Assembly: GCA_003532715.1 (NCBI GenBank)
Contig: DOEZ01000383.1
Span: 8,534 to 27,395 of the forward strand
Length of the DNA: 18,862 nucleotides
Direction: 5' to 3'
DNA from: Planctomycetaceae bacterium
GTDB taxonomy: Bacteria; Planctomycetota; Planctomycetia; Pirellulales; Thermoguttaceae
Made by a program: the position numbers and the translations under genes. The notes under the pieces were generated by a model. The model saw only the letters and a program-made list of their open reading frames with translations, ran no database searches and was not told where the DNA came from. This document shows, one piece after another, positions 16,175-18,862 of the stretch (the first letter of the stretch is position 1; every line of letters starts with the position of its first letter).

Positions 16175-18154
16175 TCAGTTTCCCCCCGGCTGTTTCTCAG
16201 CGGGGGCGGTTGGCGCGGGCTCCTTACCGCTTGGTTGCCGATAGACCTTTTGACCAATCATATCAAGAAAATGCGGAATTCTGCGTGCGAAGTCGCGGTC
16301 GTATGCTTTGATGTTCTCCGACAACTCTTCCCACGAAACCAGATACGGGCTGAATCTGCGTGCAACATCTCTGGGACCACGAGTAAGAGTCCAGCCGGCC
16401 AAGAATCGCTCGGCTTTGAACCGGGCATGCTCCATCTTGGCTAGAGGCTCGATTTCATTGTCCGTAAGTTCGTCGACGGGCATCAGGCCTTCGATCGTGG
16501 ACGAACTGTAGCAGCCAATGGCCCGAAGCTTGACTGCGATGTGATCAGCCTGCTGCCGGTTTGACTCGCGAAGATCATGGTCAAGCCGTTCCCAGGTCTG
16601 CATCGCTGGATCGGTTGCTGGCGTGCCTATCTTTTGTTGCTCTTCGACATAGCTCCGGTGGATAGCCTTGGCCAGCTCGTCCAATTCTTCGTCGACCAAC
16701 ACTCCCATCGTACAACTAGAACAATTCATGCCGAAGGGATTGACAGAAACGGACCAGAACGGCTTACCATCTCTGGCATCCAACACCGTTGCAAGGCCCT
16801 TATCATCACTCATACGAACGAAGATCGGGACATGGCTGTCATCAAGCTTGGCCTGCAGATCTAGCGCACAGGAAAGGGCCAGGGATTCCTCTTCCAGGCA
16901 GACTGCAACTGTCGCCAAGGTGTTCGGAAATCGCACCCAATCACACACCCGTGCCAGGGTCTCTTGATCATTGATGTCGCCTTCAATGAACTCTTGCACG
17001 CAAATCTGTTCGAACTGGGGAAATCTTCGAAAGAAATCCTTCTTCCGTTTCTCGGCTTCCAGGTCGATAACCAACACCCGCAGCCATTTACCGTTGGCGT
17101 AGTGGGCCGTTCTAGCAGCCTGGAGCACCACGCTGTCGCCCATCCATCCGAAACCGATGACTGCCAGCCGTACTTCAAGCGGGCTGTCGCCTTGGATCTG
17201 GTGGCGGTCCAAGGGATGATCCGCCAGGAACCGCCGAGCACTGTTCTCGTAGCTGTTAAAGATATGGGCCTCGAACCGGTCAGTTGCATCGGCAAAAACG
17301 CGATGGTGGCGAAAGGCCTCGCATAGTCGAATATCCAGCACATGCACAAAACACTTGACCATCTGACACAAGACCACCCGTTTCGCATGCACCAACAGAT
17401 GCGTATGAATAGTGATCTCTATATTGGCACCATCGTTGTCGCAGACGGCCAGCACGTACTTCGCGCAATGCACGCGGGCCTTGTGTAGCAGCAAAGCGTC
17501 CTTGGCGTCACCGATTAGCACAAGAACGCCTAGTTCTCGGCAAGCGTGTATGGCAGGGTTCTGGCCGTCCATCTCAATGCCTACCACGCGATAGCCTTGG
17601 CGTCGGAAGTCGTTGGCAAATTGCATTCCCCTCTGGCCCAAACCGCAGATAACCACATGGCCACGCGCCATTCGTAGCCGCAATAGGTCGAATTGTTTGC
17701 GGAAAATGATCGCGGTGGCTTGGACAATTGCCCAGGCCGGAACCAAGGGCGCCAAAAACCTCGCCACCGTGAGTTGCCAAGGCACCGACCCTGAGACCTC
17801 GCCCGACTCCACCACGAACAGATGAAGGACGAAATAGCAGAGATCCCAGTAAGACCGTGGCGTTCCGGCGGCGGTGAAATAGTCGTTCAGCCCGATTAAC
17901 CCCAGCACAATCGCCGCCGATGCTACGGCCGCAAGCGTCAGCCACTGCCAGTACGTCCTCCAAACAGCCCCGCCCAAGAGGAACTGATGTGTCCGCGTAT
18001 GCTTGGGAAATGGGTAGTTAACCACGGCGTCTTGTCCCTCACCGTTAGAACCAGCAAATGAAAGTCGGAACCCACACGCTCTTATCTCTTGTCGGCCGTG
18101 TCTTGGCAAGGGGCTTGAGAACGGGTGGTTATCTCTGCATGCCACTTGACACAT
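16175..18154 (-). CDS. Channel-like membrane protein with tandem TrkA-N (RCK) domains and a C-terminal RyR domain
   Basis: A 659-residue protein. Residues 1 to about 60 look non-conserved. Two hydrophobic helices (about 70-93 and 127-150) flank a re-entrant-like stretch with LCYFVLHLFVVESGEVSG and PWQLTVARFLAPL. The spacing resembles a two-helix ion channel, but there is no TVGYGD filter. Next come two Rossmann domains of the TrkA-N/RCK type: GHVVICGLGQRG (GxGxxG at 171-176) and LAVIGFGWMG (334-339), each followed by an acidic end-of-strand residue for the nucleotide ribose (IEMD, VIDLE). The C-terminus (about 570-637) is a RyR domain: MEHARFKAERFLAGW, SPYLVSWEELSENIKAYDRD. A proline/alanine-rich tail ends the protein. 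Start: ATG at 18154 lacks a clear binding site; GTG at 18025, with GAGGG upstream, would skip the poorly conserved first 43 residues. Role: nucleotide-gated ion transport or signalling (inference). Confidence 0.82.
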   Translation of the reverse strand: MCQVACRDNHPFSSPLPRHGRQEIRACGFRLSFAGSNGEGQDAVVNYPFPKHTRTHQFLLGGAVWRTYWQWLTLAAVASAAIVLGLIGLNDYFTAAGTPRSYWDLCYFVLHLFVVESGEVSGSVPWQLTVARFLAPLVPAWAIVQATAIIFRKQFDLLRLRMARGHVVICGLGQRGMQFANDFRRQGYRVVGIEMDGQNPAIHACRELGVLVLIGDAKDALLLHKARVHCAKYVLAVCDNDGANIEITIHTHLLVHAKRVVLCQMVKCFVHVLDIRLCEAFRHHRVFADATDRFEAHIFNSYENSARRFLADHPLDRHQIQGDSPLEVRLAVIGFGWMGDSVVLQAARTAHYANGKWLRVLVIDLEAEKRKKDFFRRFPQFEQICVQEFIEGDINDQETLARVCDWVRFPNTLATVAVCLEEESLALSCALDLQAKLDDSHVPIFVRMSDDKGLATVLDARDGKPFWSVSVNPFGMNCSSCTMGVLVDEELDELAKAIHRSYVEEQQKIGTPATDPAMQTWERLDHDLRESNRQQADHIAVKLRAIGCYSSSTIEGLMPVDELTDNEIEPLAKMEHARFKAERFLAGWTLTRGPRDVARRFSPYLVSWEELSENIKAYDRDFARRIPHFLDMIGQKVYRQPSGKEPAPTAPAEKQPGGN

Positions 18155-18217
18155 ACTGATCAGACGGTCGGCATAGGGGAGTCCATGTATAAGGATATGT
18201 TATGCGATTATTGAAGA

Positions 18218-18233
18218 ACCTATCTTGGTTCAG
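18218..18233. other. Small hairpin between the two RyR genes
   Basis: GAACC-TATCTT-GGTTC forms a 5-bp stem in the 201-bp gap between the two same-strand genes. On the minus strand TTCAATAAT follows, too weak to call a terminator. The gap means the two genes do not overlap, but they could still be co-transcribed. Confidence 0.25.
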
Positions 18234-18355
18234 CATAAAATGGAACCGTCGAACCTACCACTGCAAAGTAACAGAGAGGTCTTCGTCTATTGCGGCAGGC
18301 GTCTTCCGGGTGTCTGCTTCAGCGCCGCTCAGAGAAGCGTACTCACCTTCATTCA

Positions 18356-18862
18356 TTATTTGTTTCGTACAACCTGCATTCCCACCTGGGCCAGCAAAGT
18401 GGGGATTTCCAGCATCGCCTTGCGGTCCCATTCTCTGACATCTTCCGACAGATCCGCCCAGGGGACGATGTAGGGACTGATCTTGCGGATGATGTCCTTC
18501 GGAAAGCCCAATCGCCAGCCGTCCAGCAACCGCTCCGCGTTCCAACGGCCATGCTCCATCTCGGCCAATCGTTCGACTTCTGCGGGCGTGAACGTGAATG
18601 GCTCCGCCTCACCGCTCACCAAGGGTGTGACAACGCAACCAATCTCCCGCAATTTCTCGAAGACGTGATTTGCCTGATCACGATTGGAGTTCTTCAGACG
18701 CTCGTTAAGTTCTTCCCAGTCGGCCATCGATGGATCAGCCGGAGTTTCAGTTTTGTTACGGCGGAACGCCTCATGGATGCCCCGAGCAATGACATCACAC
18801 TGTTCCGGCGCTAGCTTCGTTCTCCCATAGCCAACGAAGGCACGGATCGTCATGGCATCGGC
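18356..18862 (-). CDS. RyR-domain protein; probably the 3' part of a longer gene
   Basis: The frame stays open to the window edge; an in-frame ATG at 18853 would give a 165-residue stand-alone protein, but only nine bases lie upstream, with no binding site among them. Residues about 95-163 (numbered from that ATG) form a RyR domain: LAEMEHGRWNAERLLDGW, ISPYIVPWADLSEDVREWDR. The segment before it (IARGIHEAF, WEELNERLKNSNRDQANHVF, KLREIGC) matches the region before the RyR domain in the neighbouring channel-like protein (LAKAIHRSY, WERLDHDLRESNRQQADHIA, KLRAIGC). The two are therefore paralogues, and this could be the end of a second TrkA-N/RyR fusion. Same strand as, and 201 bp upstream of, the channel-like gene. 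RyR domains are known from ryanodine receptors and are thought to bind small ligands; the ligand here is unknown. Confidence 0.75.
   Translation of the reverse strand, partial: ADAMTIRAFVGYGRTKLAPEQCDVIARGIHEAFRRNKTETPADPSMADWEELNERLKNSNRDQANHVFEKLREIGCVVTPLVSGEAEPFTFTPAEVERLAEMEHGRWNAERLLDGWRLGFPKDIIRKISPYIVPWADLSEDVREWDRKAMLEIPTLLAQVGMQVVRNK

Noticed and set aside
18255..18545. 96-residue minus-strand open frame overlapping the RyR gene end
   Set aside because: Out of frame with the RyR gene and without motifs; a shadow.

Overview
The window looks like an accessory stretch of a planctomycete chromosome. The evidence is seen directly. There are two proteins with C-terminal PEP-CTERM sorting signals plus an orphan PEP-CTERM tail. 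A large secreted protein carries a planctomycete-type LEP..LEDRRMLS leader and a dockerin-like EF-hand pair. A TIR protein ends in a module I recognise from planctomycete and verrucomicrobial proteins. There is also a GH89 alpha-N-acetylglucosaminidase and a planctomycete-style RHS fragment. DNA is GC-rich, with long gaps and many decayed insertion sequences. No rRNA, tRNA or CRISPR array was seen.

Layout. (1) 1-1914: start of a secreted alpha-N-acetylglucosaminidase gene on the minus strand, cut by the window edge, with a near-consensus sigma70 promoter in front. (2) About 1950-3357: a mosaic of truncated genes: an IS91-type transposase tail (-), the N-terminus of a SulP sulfate permease (-) and a stretch of RHS repeats (+), joined end to end. 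(3) 3741-7964: a 1407-residue repeat-rich PEP-CTERM surface protein (+). (4) 8036-8635: fragments of an IS256-type transposase, a 63-bp IS-end-like repeat and an IS3-type orfA (-). (5) 8769-10066: a small PEP-CTERM repeat protein (-), a second copy of the 63-bp repeat and an orphan dockerin/PEP-CTERM tail. (6) 10148-13174: a large secreted HExxH protein with cohesin-like and dockerin-like modules (-). (7) 13927-15846: a TIR-domain transmembrane protein (+). (8) 16175-18862: a channel-like protein with two NAD-binding (TrkA-N) domains and a RyR domain (-), preceded by a second RyR-domain gene that reaches the window edge (-).

How they may work together. The left and middle parts encode export-directed or surface proteins: a glycan hydrolase, PEP-CTERM proteins that would need an exosortase encoded elsewhere, and a dockerin protein. 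They are separated by mobile-element debris. The right end is the most interesting. A TIR protein with the catalytic-type glutamate in place sits convergent to a membrane protein that combines a two-helix pore-like segment, tandem Rossmann domains and a RyR domain, next to another RyR gene. This suggests nucleotide-linked (NAD-type) signalling or defence, but the functional link between the two strands is inference only.
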